A stretch of 64,000 nt of DNA from Sandaracinus sp. (lineage in GTDB: Bacteria; Myxococcota_A; Polyangia; Polyangiales; Houyiibacteriaceae): positions 62,001 to 126,000 of the forward strand of contig PABA01000050.1 in the NCBI GenBank assembly GCA_002699025.1. The letters are read 5' to 3'. Shown here piece after piece: positions 35,764 through 44,031 of the stretch (its first letter is position 1; every line of letters begins with the position of its first letter). The position numbers and the translations under genes were made by a program. The notes under the pieces are model-generated. The model did not search any database and was not told where the DNA came from. It saw only the letters and a list, made by a program, of their open reading frames with translations.

Positions 35764-35961
35764 TCCATCGCGGTGGGCTCGAGCAGGAAGCGAACGCGGA
35801 CGGACGGGTCGAGGCAGAGGGCGAGCGGAGCGCGAGCGGAGCACGAGCCGAGCACGCGGCGCGGGGCTTCGCAGGGGGCTTCGCGGGGCGGGGCGAGGGA
35901 GGGCTCGACGCCCCACGCGGCGGCGGCGAGACTCGGGAACGAGACGAAGGGAGCGGAGCGG

Positions 35962-37008
35962 GTGGCACGAGGCGAGGCGGACGAGCGCGAGGGGAGAGCC
36001 GGCGGCCTGGCCATCTGGGCGGTCTTCGGTGTGGCCTGCCTCGCGACCGCGCTCCTGGTCGTCTGGGCCACGAGCGAGCCCGAGGAGCCGCCGAGCACGG
36101 ACCCCTTCGAGGAGCCCTTCACCGGCGCCGAGGCGACGCTCCGCCAGCTCGGCTGGCGCGGCTGCGGCGAGACCGGCCCGGCGGTCCCGACGGCCCCGCA
36201 CGCGATCCCGCTCCGGGAGCGCGCCGAGCAGCGGCTCGAGGCCCGGGGCTACGTCACGGTCGAGGGCGCGGAGTGGGGCGAGCCCGAGGGGCTCCCGCTC
36301 GCGCGGACCTTCCCGGCCCTCGAGGGCGCCTGCGGCGTGGTCGCCGTCGTCGCGGAGCCGGGCGCCCTGATCAGCCGCGTCGGCCCGCGTGGCACGCGCC
36401 CCTGCCAGGCCACCTCGGCGCTCGTCGCGAGCTGCGGCGAGCCCATCGAGGTGGAGGGCTCGGGGCTGGTGAGCGCCCGCGCCTTCGTGCTCCCGGGGCT
36501 CACGCCGAGCGCGGCGGAGGCGACCGGCGTCCCGGTCGAGGCGCTCCTCGCGCACGCCGAAGCCGAGCACCTGCTCGCGCGGGCCGGCTGGCTGGGGAGC
36601 GACACCGTCCTCGAGGAGAGCGTGCCGCGATCCGCGCTCGCCTCGCGCGTGATGCCGAGCCCGCCCACGCCCGACGCGGGCTGCGTGCCCTGGGTGGTCG
36701 TGGGCCTCGGCGTGGGGGACGCGCGCACGAGCTGGATGGGCCGCCAGGTGGACCACGATCCGACCGAAGGTCACTTCGCGCTCGGCGTGATCGCCTGCGC
36801 GCCCGGGAGCCTCGGCAGCCGCATCACGGAGCTGCGGAGCCACCAGGGGGCCGGCGCGGCGACGCTCTACATGCGCGCCTTCGAGCCGCGGCAGGGGCCG
36901 GCCGTGCAGGAGGGACCGCCCCTGGCGCGGGTGGGTGAGCTGCGGCTCGTGAGCGACGCGGAGGAGCTGAGCGAGGTGCGGAGCGTCGAGGACCGCGGCG
37001 AGGACTGA
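35962..37008 (+). CDS. Single-pass membrane protein of unknown function
   Basis: A 348-residue protein from GTG 35962 with a short charged cytoplasmic N-terminus, one membrane helix (about residues 17-37, IWAVFGVACLATALLVVWA) and a large extracytoplasmic part. The latter has two similar-looking segments with paired Cys (GWRGCGETG and FPALEGACGVVAVVAEPG; PCQATSALVASCGEP and PTPDAGCVPWVVVGLGVG), perhaps a duplicated domain. No family is recognised. A longer reading frame extends upstream with no better start. It lies between malQ and a TetR-type regulator. Confidence 0.65.
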   Translation: MARGEADEREGRAGGLAIWAVFGVACLATALLVVWATSEPEEPPSTDPFEEPFTGAEATLRQLGWRGCGETGPAVPTAPHAIPLRERAEQRLEARGYVTVEGAEWGEPEGLPLARTFPALEGACGVVAVVAEPGALISRVGPRGTRPCQATSALVASCGEPIEVEGSGLVSARAFVLPGLTPSAAEATGVPVEALLAHAEAEHLLARAGWLGSDTVLEESVPRSALASRVMPSPPTPDAGCVPWVVVGLGVGDARTSWMGRQVDHDPTEGHFALGVIACAPGSLGSRITELRSHQGAGAATLYMRAFEPRQGPAVQEGPPLARVGELRLVSDAEELSEVRSVEDRGED

Positions 37009-37085
37009 GGCGCTCGCTCTTCGCGACGGGGCCGCGGCGCGGCGTTTCGACTCCCCATTTGATTCGCGCCCGGGCTCGCGGCATC

Positions 37086-37706
37086 GTGCCCGGGCCCGTG
37101 CGGTACAAGAAGTCGGAGATCTCCGCGGCGCAGATCGTCCAGGCCGCGACGCGCGTCCTCGCCCGCCAGGGCTACGCGCGCACCAGCCTCATGGACATCG
37201 CCAAGGAGGCTGGGATGAGCAAGGGGGCGGTGCACTACCACTTCCCCACGAAGGAGGCGCTCATCCAGGAGGTGCTCGCCCACGCGACGAACGTCGTGCA
37301 GGAGCGCACCCTCGCCGCCTGGGCCGAGGACGCGACGCCCTTCGTCGGGCTCCGCCGCTCCCTCGAGACCCTCTGGGAGGTGCGCGCCTCGCGGAGCGAC
37401 GAGGCCCTCGTCGTCGCCGATCTGCTGGCCCAGTCCCTCTACGACGACGCCCTCCGCCCCCAGCTCGCCGCCTTCTACGCGACGGCCGCCCACCAGATGC
37501 GCGACCACCTCGCGCCCCAGCTCGAGGCCGCCGGCATCCAGCCGAAGATCCCCATGGAGGTGCTCCCGCGCATCGTCATCGGGCTCCTCGACGGGCTCGT
37601 CATGCAGGCCTTCGCCGACCCGGACGTGCTCGAGCCCGAGGACGTCGTCGCGGCCATCGAGACCCTCGCCCTCGGCCTCTTCGAGGTCGCCCCGAAGAAG
37701 GGCTGA
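37086..37706 (+). CDS. TetR/AcrR family transcriptional regulator
   Basis: About 206 residues. The N-terminal helix-turn-helix domain is canonical: ISAAQIVQAATRVLARQGYA, then TSLMDIAKEAGMSKGAVHYHF, followed by PTKEALIQEVL. The C-terminal ligand-binding domain is helical and diverse, so the effector is unknown. The start is uncertain: GTG at 37086 or 37098 fits the usual short leader, and a TTG at 37059 is also open. It lies 4 bases before the clamp-loader gene, so both may be transcribed together, which is unusual for a regulator. Its targets may include the adjacent genes. Confidence 0.85.
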   Translation: MPGPVRYKKSEISAAQIVQAATRVLARQGYARTSLMDIAKEAGMSKGAVHYHFPTKEALIQEVLAHATNVVQERTLAAWAEDATPFVGLRRSLETLWEVRASRSDEALVVADLLAQSLYDDALRPQLAAFYATAAHQMRDHLAPQLEAAGIQPKIPMEVLPRIVIGLLDGLVMQAFADPDVLEPEDVVAAIETLALGLFEVAPKKG

Positions 37707-37710
37707 TCCC

Positions 37711-38733
37711 GTGACGGTCGCCGAGACGAGCGCCGCCGAGACGAGCGCCGCCGAGACGAGCGACGACGCCTTCGCGGGCATCGCCGCCCAGGACGTGGCC
37801 CTCGCGACCCTGCGCCGCGCGCTCGAGGAGGACCGGCTCGCGAGCGCCTACCTCTTCGAGGGTCCGAGCGGCGTCGGCAAGGGGCGCACGGCGCTGGCCC
37901 TCGCGCGCGCCGTCCTCGGCGAGGCCGCCTGGCCGCGCGTCTCCGCCGGCAAGCACCCGGACGTCCGCACCTTCGGCCCGCGCGACGAGGGCGCGCGCAA
38001 CATCAAGGTCGCCTTCCTCCGCGAGGAGATCCTCCCCTACGCCGAGTTCGCCCCCTTCGAGGGCTCGGCCGCCTTCCTGATCTTCCCCGAGGTCGACGTC
38101 TCCTTCCCCCAGCACCACGCGGAGGCGGCGAACGCGATCCTGAAGACCCTCGAGGAGCCCAAGCGCGGCGTGCACTTCGTGCTGCTCAGCGAGCGCCCCG
38201 AGCGCCTCCTGCCGACGATCCGCTCGCGCTGCCAGCGGCTCCGCTTCCGCCGCCTGCCCGACGCCGTGCTCGAGGACGTGCTCGCGCGCGAGGGGATCGA
38301 CGACGCCGGCGTGCGCGCGGCGGCCATCGCCCTCGCCGACGGGCGCGCGGATCGGGCGCTCCACCTCGCCGAGGAGGGGACGGCCGCGACGCTCCTCGAG
38401 CTCGCGCTCCGCGTGGACGACGCGGTCTCCCAGGCCCGGCCGGGGCTCCTCGTGGACGTGGCCGAGGAGCTCGCGAAGAGCGACGAGCTCGCCCTCGCCC
38501 TCGACACGGTGCAGCTCTTCTATCGGGATGTCGCCGCCGCCGCCGCCGGGCTCGCGGACGACCGGCTCCGCTTCCGGCACGCGGCCGCCGAGGTGCGGGC
38601 CCGGGCGAAGGTCGGGGCGCGGGTGGCGTCCGAGCGGGTCGCGCTCGTGCAGCAGGCGCTCGCGGACCTCGAGGCCAACGCGAACAAGCAGGTCACGCTC
38701 GACGCGCTGGTCCACCGCATGCGCGCGGCCTGA
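37711..38733 (+). CDS. holB: DNA polymerase III delta-prime-like subunit
   Basis: A 340-residue AAA+ clamp-loader subunit. Walker A GPSGVGKGRTALALA is intact (about residues 52-62), ANAILKTLEEPKRGVHFVLL and SRCQRLRFRRL (the SRC motif) follow. The HPD motif after the position of the zinc module is present (AGKHPDVRTFGP), but the four zinc-binding Cys seen in most delta-prime and tau/gamma proteins are absent and that loop is short. The N-terminus has a repeated AAETSAAETS leader. It sits upstream of metG, a common holB arrangement. An alternative is a divergent DnaX-type protein, but the missing DnaX C-terminus and the context favour HolB. Confidence 0.85.
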   Translation: MTVAETSAAETSAAETSDDAFAGIAAQDVALATLRRALEEDRLASAYLFEGPSGVGKGRTALALARAVLGEAAWPRVSAGKHPDVRTFGPRDEGARNIKVAFLREEILPYAEFAPFEGSAAFLIFPEVDVSFPQHHAEAANAILKTLEEPKRGVHFVLLSERPERLLPTIRSRCQRLRFRRLPDAVLEDVLAREGIDDAGVRAAAIALADGRADRALHLAEEGTAATLLELALRVDDAVSQARPGLLVDVAEELAKSDELALALDTVQLFYRDVAAAAAGLADDRLRFRHAAAEVRARAKVGARVASERVALVQQALADLEANANKQVTLDALVHRMRAA

Positions 38734-38842
38734 CGGAAGCCGTCGGGGGACGGGGCTCGGCCGCTGGACGGCGGACGGTGGGCGAACGTCGGGCGAACGG
38801 GGCGCGCGCCTTCTTCGCTCGACCGCCGCGCGATACGCGTTA

Positions 38843-38856
38843 GGGTCGCACGACCC
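38843..38856. promoter_or_regulatory. Short palindrome upstream of metG
   Basis: GGGTCG-CA-CGACCC, a perfect 6-bp inverted repeat with a 2-base centre, 18 bases before the metG ATG and just after the locally AT-richer ACGCGTTAGG. It could be an operator or a leader hairpin near the ribosome-binding site. Its significance is unproven. Confidence 0.3.
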
Positions 38857-38874
38857 GCGTTTGGAGCGCCCCCG

Positions 38875-40923
38875 ATGACCGAGCCTTTCTACGTCACGAC
38901 GCCGATCTACTACGTCAACGACAAGCCCCACATCGGCCACGCCTACTCCACGGTCGCCGCCGACGTGCTCGCCCGCTACGCGCGCCTCCGCGGCCGCCCC
39001 ACCCGCTTCCTCACGGGCACGGACGAGCACGGGCAGAAGATCGAGGAGAAGGCGACCTCTCTCGGCGAGGCGCCGCAGGCCTTCGTCGACCGCATGTCGC
39101 CGCCCTTCGAGGAGGCCTTCCGCGAGCTCGACTGCTCCTTCGACGACTACATCCGCACGACGGAGAAGCGGCACGAGGAGAAGGTCCAAGAGCTCTGGCG
39201 CATCCTCGAGGAGAAGGGCGACATCTACCTCGGCGAGTACGAGGGCTGGTACTCGGTGGCCGACGAGGCCTTCATCACCGAGCACGACCTCGAGCAGCTC
39301 GACGAGGCGACGCGCAAGCAGGTCAAGCGCGTGAAGGAGGAGAGCTACTTCTTCCGCCTCTCCGCCTACCAGGAGAAGCTCCTCGCCTTCTACGAGGCGA
39401 ACCCGACCTTCGTGCAGCCCGAGGGGCGCTTCAACGAGGTGAAGAGCTTCGTGAAGGCGGGCCTGCGCGACCTGAGCATCTCGCGCACGAGCTTCCGCTG
39501 GGGCGTGCCCGTGCCCGGCAACGACGCGCACGTGATGTACGTCTGGCTCGACGCCCTGACGAACTACATCAGCGCCCTCGGGGGCCCGGCGAAGGAGGGC
39601 GAGGCGCCGCTCTTCGATCGCTTCTGGCCGCCCGGCGCGGACGTCGTGCACATCGTCGGCAAGGACATCCTGCGCTTCCACGCCATCTACTGGCCGGCCT
39701 TCCTGCTCAGCGCGGGCATCGAGCCGCCGGGCCAGGTCTGGGCCCACGGCTGGCTGACGATCAACGGCGAGAAGATGAGCAAGCGCCTCGGCAACTTCAT
39801 CCCGCCGGGCCCGCTCGTGGAGGCCTTCGGCGCCGACGTCGTGCGCTACTACCTGATGCGCGAGGTGGGCTTCGGGCAGGACGGCGACTTCGCCCACGCG
39901 AACGTGCTCGCGCGCTACAACGGCGAGCTCGCGAACGGGCTCGGCAACCTGCTCAACCGCATGGTCGCGAGCATCGTGAAGCGGAGCCTCGGCGGCGTCG
40001 TGCCCGAGCCGGGCCCCGAGGAGGAGATCGACCGGGAGCTCGTGGCGACGGCCGAGCGCTGCGCGAAGCAGGCGGCGGCGCACCTCGACGCGGTGGCGCC
40101 GCACCGGGCCCTGGACGCGACCTGGGAGCTGGTGAGCGCGGCGAACCGCTACGTGGACCGGACCGAGCCCTGGGCGCTGGCGAAGGACGAGGCGAAGAAG
40201 GAGCGGCTCGCGCGGGTGGCCTACTCCGTGCTCGAGGCGCTGCGCTGGCTGAGCGTGATGATCGCGCCCTTCATGCCGAAGAAGGCCGACGCGCTCCGGA
40301 CGCAGCTCGGGCTCGAGGCCCTGAGCCCGAGCGAGGGCGAGGATCGCTGGCCCGCGAGCTGGGGCGGCCTGCCGGCGGGGACGAAGACGGCCCCCGGGAC
40401 GCCGCTCTTCCCGCGCATCGACAAGAAGGACGAGAAGGCGATCCTCGAGAAGCTCGGCGTCGGCGCAGAGGGCGTCGTTGCGGAGGGCGACGGCGCGGGA
40501 GACGAGGGCGCGAAGAAAGACGCCGCCGGGAAGAAGGCGAAGTCGAAGAAGAAGGGCGACGCCGGGAAGAAGGGCGCCAGCGCGGACGGCGACGGCTACC
40601 TCGCCTTCGACGACTTCCTGAAGGTCGACCTCCGCGTCGGGCTCGTGAAGGAGGCCGAGGCGATCGAGAAGAGCGACAAGCTCATCCGCTTGCAGGTCGA
40701 CCTCGGCGAGGAGAAGCCGCGGCAGGTCCTGGCGGGGATCCGGGAGCACTACGCGCCGGAGGAGCTCGTCGGCAAGCGCGTCGTCGTGGTGGCGAACCTG
40801 AAGCCGCGGAAGATCTTCGGCCACGAGTCGCAGGGCATGGTCCTCGCGGCGAGCGACGACGCCCACGGCCTCTCCGTGCTCGGCATGGAGAAGGACATCG
40901 ACCCCGGCACGAAGGTCAGCTGA
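38875..40923 (+). CDS. metG: Methionyl-tRNA synthetase with C-terminal tRNA-binding domain
   Basis: A 682-residue class I synthetase. The HIGH motif is HIGHAY (residues about 20-25), the KMSKS motif is KMSKRLGNF (about 300), and VPVPGNDAHVMYVWLDALTNY contains the methionine pocket. The zinc knuckle region has no CxxC pairs (GWYSVADEAFITEHDL), so it is the zinc-less type B enzyme. From about 575 an EMAP/Trbp111-like OB-fold is appended (FDDFLKVDLRVGLVKEAEAI, SQGMVLAASD), after an Ala/Lys-rich linker (KKDAAGKKAKSKKKGDAGKK). This layout gives a dimeric enzyme with extra tRNA affinity. It follows holB, about 140 bases downstream. Confidence 0.97.
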   Translation: MTEPFYVTTPIYYVNDKPHIGHAYSTVAADVLARYARLRGRPTRFLTGTDEHGQKIEEKATSLGEAPQAFVDRMSPPFEEAFRELDCSFDDYIRTTEKRHEEKVQELWRILEEKGDIYLGEYEGWYSVADEAFITEHDLEQLDEATRKQVKRVKEESYFFRLSAYQEKLLAFYEANPTFVQPEGRFNEVKSFVKAGLRDLSISRTSFRWGVPVPGNDAHVMYVWLDALTNYISALGGPAKEGEAPLFDRFWPPGADVVHIVGKDILRFHAIYWPAFLLSAGIEPPGQVWAHGWLTINGEKMSKRLGNFIPPGPLVEAFGADVVRYYLMREVGFGQDGDFAHANVLARYNGELANGLGNLLNRMVASIVKRSLGGVVPEPGPEEEIDRELVATAERCAKQAAAHLDAVAPHRALDATWELVSAANRYVDRTEPWALAKDEAKKERLARVAYSVLEALRWLSVMIAPFMPKKADALRTQLGLEALSPSEGEDRWPASWGGLPAGTKTAPGTPLFPRIDKKDEKAILEKLGVGAEGVVAEGDGAGDEGAKKDAAGKKAKSKKKGDAGKKGASADGDGYLAFDDFLKVDLRVGLVKEAEAIEKSDKLIRLQVDLGEEKPRQVLAGIREHYAPEELVGKRVVVVANLKPRKIFGHESQGMVLAASDDAHGLSVLGMEKDIDPGTKVS

Positions 40924-41049
40924 AGACCGACCTCCACCCGGATTCGTCACCCGTCGGCGCGCCCTCGCACGATCCTCGCGCCACGGGGTGATTCGTCCGG
41001 GTTCGCGCCGCGGCGGGCCCGCGCGGAGAGTCGCCCGGGCCCGCCGGTG

Positions 41050-41493
41050 TCACGCGACGAGCGGAGGACACTCGCTGTGCGCGAGCTCCATCGCCGCGTC
41101 GTGGAAGGCGTCCAGCGCGTCGTCCTCGAGGATCGGGTCGGAGAGCTCGTACCCATCGAAGGGCGACTCGAAGTCGAGATCGCCGACGTCGATGGTCAAG
41201 GTGACGACCTCCGAGTGCACGTGGGTGCTGCCGTCCCAGCTCACGCACTCGATGTAGACGGTCGCGCTCACCGTGACGGAGCCGCCGGAGAGATCGTCGG
41301 GATCGAAGTCCGGGAAGTCGACCCACCAGGCCCCCTGCCACTGGCCCGGGTCGGTCTGGGCGAGCACCTCACACTGGCAGTTGGGGTGTGGCAGGGCGGG
41401 CTCCTCGTCGTGGAAGCCCTCCAGCGCCTCGCACTGCTCGCAGGGATCGCTCCCCCCGAGCACGAATTCGAAGACCTCGTCGAACCAGCTCAT
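41050..41493 (-). CDS. Small protein with phage-head-like Cys motif
   Basis: A 147-residue acidic protein. Residues about 16-43 read DPCEQCEALEGFHDEEPALP then HPNCQCEV: the C-x2-C ... HPNCxC pattern found at the C-terminus of Mu gpF/SPP1 gp7-like minor head proteins, where it is thought to bind metal. Here it is near the N-terminus and the rest is unlike any head protein (beta-rich GGSVTVSATVYIECVSW, VHSEVVTLTIDVGDLDF). The start overlaps the stop of the preceding gene (ATGA, 41490-41493), so it is translationally coupled to it. Function unknown; whether it is phage-derived is speculation. Confidence 0.6.
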   Translation of the reverse strand: MSWFDEVFEFVLGGSDPCEQCEALEGFHDEEPALPHPNCQCEVLAQTDPGQWQGAWWVDFPDFDPDDLSGGSVTVSATVYIECVSWDGSTHVHSEVVTLTIDVGDLDFESPFDGYELSDPILEDDALDAFHDAAMELAHSECPPLVA

Positions 41494-42614
41494 GACTCTT
41501 CTCCCTTTCGCAGACCGCGGAAGCGGGGCCCGAAACGATGGCGCAGGCGCGCCTCGAGCACGCGCCGCATGAAGGCCTGGCGCTCCTCCTTCGAAGCGGA
41601 GGCGCCAGGCGTCGGGCCGGCCTGGCGGAGCCCGATGACGCGCTCCTTGACCCGATGCACGGCCCGCGCGTCGCGCTGGAGTGGCCGCAGCTGCCCGGCT
41701 TCGTCCACCACGACGACGTCACCGGCCTTCGCGTCGGCCGGCAGGCTGGAGGCGGGCACGCGGGCGCGGCCGACCAGGAAGGAGCCCGCGGAGTAGGCGC
41801 GGAACTTCGAGAGCAGCACCGCGTCGTCGCCCTCGAGCTCACGGACCTTGAGCACGTCCCGGGCCCGGAGCTCCGGGAGCTCCTCGATCGCGATGGGCTG
41901 ACCGGCCATGGGGGGGAGCCGGTTGCCCTCCAGCTCGGAGAGGCGCCGAGGCTCGGGGGCGCTGGCGGGCGCGGGGTCCAGCTGGAACGTCCGGAGCTCG
42001 AGCGTCCCGTCGCCATGCGCGGGCCGGAGCCCGGCCTCGACGCGCGTCTCGAAGCCCTCCTTCTCGAGGACGAGCTCGTAGGTCGGGCGGCCGAGCGGGA
42101 CGCGCGTGATGCGGAAGCGCCCGGAGTCGCTGGTGGTGCCGCGGCGACGCCCGACGCGCACGGCGCAGCCGGCGACGGGGCGCTCGTCGGCGTCGAGCAC
42201 GACCCCGGAGACCGTCCCCGTGAAGTGGAGCGTGGCGGCATCGACCTGGGCCGCCGCGAGGACGTCGGAGCCGGGCACCTCGGGCAGCACGCCCTTCGCC
42301 TGGGCGTCGGCCAGCGACGTCTCGAGCTCGGAGAGCGGGCGCCACGCGAAGTCGGCGAGGCTGCGGCAGCCCACGGTGACCAGGCCCTCGGCGAGCTGGT
42401 GGTCGACGCCACGTAGCTGCAAGAGCTGGGCAGCGAGCCTCCACCCGCGGCACTGCTCCTCCGAGGCCACCGACTCCACCGCTGCGTGCAGCGTCGAGAA
42501 GGGAACGAAGAGGAGGTCCTGGACGTCCGCGACGCCGATCTCCCCCAGCCTCGAGGCGATGGATTCGCCGATTCCTTCGACGAGCTCCACCGACTCCATC
42601 ATCGGGTTCTTCAT
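41490..42614 (-). CDS. HhH (DUF4332-like) plus carboxypeptidase-regulatory-like protein
   Basis: A 374-residue protein. The N-terminus has two helix-hairpin-helix-like elements (VEGIGESIASRLGEIGVADV and LRGVDHQLAEGLVTVGCRSL), as in DUF4332-type proteins. About residues 125-195 form a carboxypeptidase-regulatory/Cna-B-like beta sandwich (FTGTVSGVVLDADERPVAGC, GRFRITRVPLGRPTYELVLE). The C-terminal third is charged and helical. No signal peptide or membrane segment is seen, so it should be cytosolic, unusual for the regulatory-like domain. It is followed with ATGA overlap by the Cys-motif protein. A divergent promoter region (42615-42803) separates it from the EEP nuclease. Confidence 0.65.
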   Translation of the reverse strand: MKNPMMESVELVEGIGESIASRLGEIGVADVQDLLFVPFSTLHAAVESVASEEQCRGWRLAAQLLQLRGVDHQLAEGLVTVGCRSLADFAWRPLSELETSLADAQAKGVLPEVPGSDVLAAAQVDAATLHFTGTVSGVVLDADERPVAGCAVRVGRRRGTTSDSGRFRITRVPLGRPTYELVLEKEGFETRVEAGLRPAHGDGTLELRTFQLDPAPASAPEPRRLSELEGNRLPPMAGQPIAIEELPELRARDVLKVRELEGDDAVLLSKFRAYSAGSFLVGRARVPASSLPADAKAGDVVVVDEAGQLRPLQRDARAVHRVKERVIGLRQAGPTPGASASKEERQAFMRRVLEARLRHRFGPRFRGLRKGEES

Positions 42615-42803
42615 GACGTGGACGCTACCACGACACGCGCGATCTCAGTCCGTGTTTCACAATCATCAACCACCCTCATTCACACCTCATATATGTGTCG
42701 CCACATCCGCTAACCAAGCCTGGTTACTCGATGCCATCACCTCGATATCGGCGAAACGATCGGAGTCGCCGAGCCACTTCTTTGCGTGTAGATTCGCCGC
42801 ACC
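42615..42803. promoter_or_regulatory. AT-rich divergent promoter region with a 16-base palindrome
   Basis: This 189-base spacer is strikingly AT-richer than its surroundings (CACAATCATCAACCACCCTC; CACCTCATATATGTGTCG). It contains a perfect inverted repeat TAACCA-AGCC-TGGTTA at 42711-42726, a candidate operator shared by the minus-strand HhH operon and the plus-strand nuclease gene. The composition may also signal acquired DNA for the small cassette at 41050-42614. Confidence 0.5.
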
Positions 42804-43895
42804 ATGAGCGGAAGAGTCAGCCCATCGGCACGGAAGCTCGTCTGGTGGAACGTCCAGCGGTTCTTCCATTACCGCCCTTCGGCGCTGAGCTCGGTCCTCG
42901 GCTCGAGCCCGGACGAGGGATGGACGCGCGAGGTGTACGAGGCGAAGGTGCGGAACGTCGCGGCCGTCCTCCGCCACATCTCCGACGGGTCGGACGTCGC
43001 CCTCGTCGGCTTCGCGGAGGTGGAGAACGCCGAGGTCGTGGCGGACGTCCTCGAGGCCGCGGGCTGGGACCACCTCGTGGAGGCGGACGAGCCCCGCTTC
43101 GCCGGCCAGGGCTACGACGTGGCCGTGGCCTTCGACCCGCAGGTCTTCGAGCCCCTCGCCCCGGTGCGCTCGCACAACGTGCACCTGCGCTTCGACACGC
43201 GGGACATCCTCGAGGTGCCACTCCGCACGCGCGGCGGCGCCGAGGTCCTGGTCCTCGCGAACCACTGGCCGTCCCGCACCGTCTCCTCGTCGGCGCCGCT
43301 CCGCGTGGGCCTCGGGGACTATGCCCTCCGGCTCCTGGAACGCTGGTTGAAGGTGGGGCCCGACGCGATGATGAGCGACGGGGGGACGCTCGAGCTGCCG
43401 CCCCGCGAGACGCTCCGCGCGCGCTGGATGCGCGCGGCCATCGTGATGGGCGACTTCAACGACGAGCCCTTCGACGCGAGCGTGGCGGAGGCCATGGACG
43501 CCTACCGGGACCCGGACCGCTGCGTGGATCCGCTGGACCTCCCGCGCGCTTCGGCGGCGGCGCTCGAGCGCTACCTCCGCGCGCGTCCCCGCCTCTACAA
43601 CCCGAGCTGGGATCTCCTGGCCCCGAGCGAGGACGCGATCCCGCCGGGCACGACGCACTGGAACGGGCGCTGGTACCTCCTCGACCAGATGGTCCTCAGC
43701 CAGGGCGCCCTGCGTGGCGCGCTGCGCTACCGCGAGGGTTCGTTGCGCGTGGTCTGCCCGGAGGACGTGCCCCTCGAGGGCGGTGACGAGATCGCCATCC
43801 GCACCCGCTCCGGCCGGCCCAAGTCGTTCCTGCCAGTCAGCCAGCACGGCGCGTCGGACCACTTCCCGCTCGTGATGGAGGTCGAGATCGACTGA
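42804..43895 (+). CDS. Endonuclease/exonuclease/phosphatase (EEP) family protein
   Basis: A 363-residue Mg-dependent hydrolase of the EEP/DNase I-like fold. Motifs in order: WWNVQRFF (N), FAEVEN (catalytic Glu), NHWPSR, MGDFNDEPFD (Asp/Asn) and GASDHFPLVMEVE (final Asp-His). No signal peptide is visible, so it is probably cytoplasmic. The family includes DNases, phosphodiesterases and lipid phosphatases; the substrate cannot be told. It is monocistronic and divergent from the HhH operon across a shared palindrome. The ATG at 42804 agrees with the family start. Confidence 0.85.
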   Translation: MSGRVSPSARKLVWWNVQRFFHYRPSALSSVLGSSPDEGWTREVYEAKVRNVAAVLRHISDGSDVALVGFAEVENAEVVADVLEAAGWDHLVEADEPRFAGQGYDVAVAFDPQVFEPLAPVRSHNVHLRFDTRDILEVPLRTRGGAEVLVLANHWPSRTVSSSAPLRVGLGDYALRLLERWLKVGPDAMMSDGGTLELPPRETLRARWMRAAIVMGDFNDEPFDASVAEAMDAYRDPDRCVDPLDLPRASAAALERYLRARPRLYNPSWDLLAPSEDAIPPGTTHWNGRWYLLDQMVLSQGALRGALRYREGSLRVVCPEDVPLEGGDEIAIRTRSGRPKSFLPVSQHGASDHFPLVMEVEID

Positions 43896-44031
43896 CGCCC
43901 CGCTCCCGGCCCGTGACCGGCTCCGTTTCCGGGGGCCGGAGCAGGGATCGTGGCCGACGCTCGCGTCGCCGCGCCGAGCGAGCGGCGAGCCGGACAGATC
44001 GGGCCGGAGAGATCGGGCCGGAGCGCCCGGC

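Noticed and set aside
35670-36940. Longer N-terminal extension of the membrane protein at 35962
   Set aside because: The upstream part is low-complexity Arg/Gly sequence in the intergenic region; the hydrophobic segment lies near the GTG at 35962.
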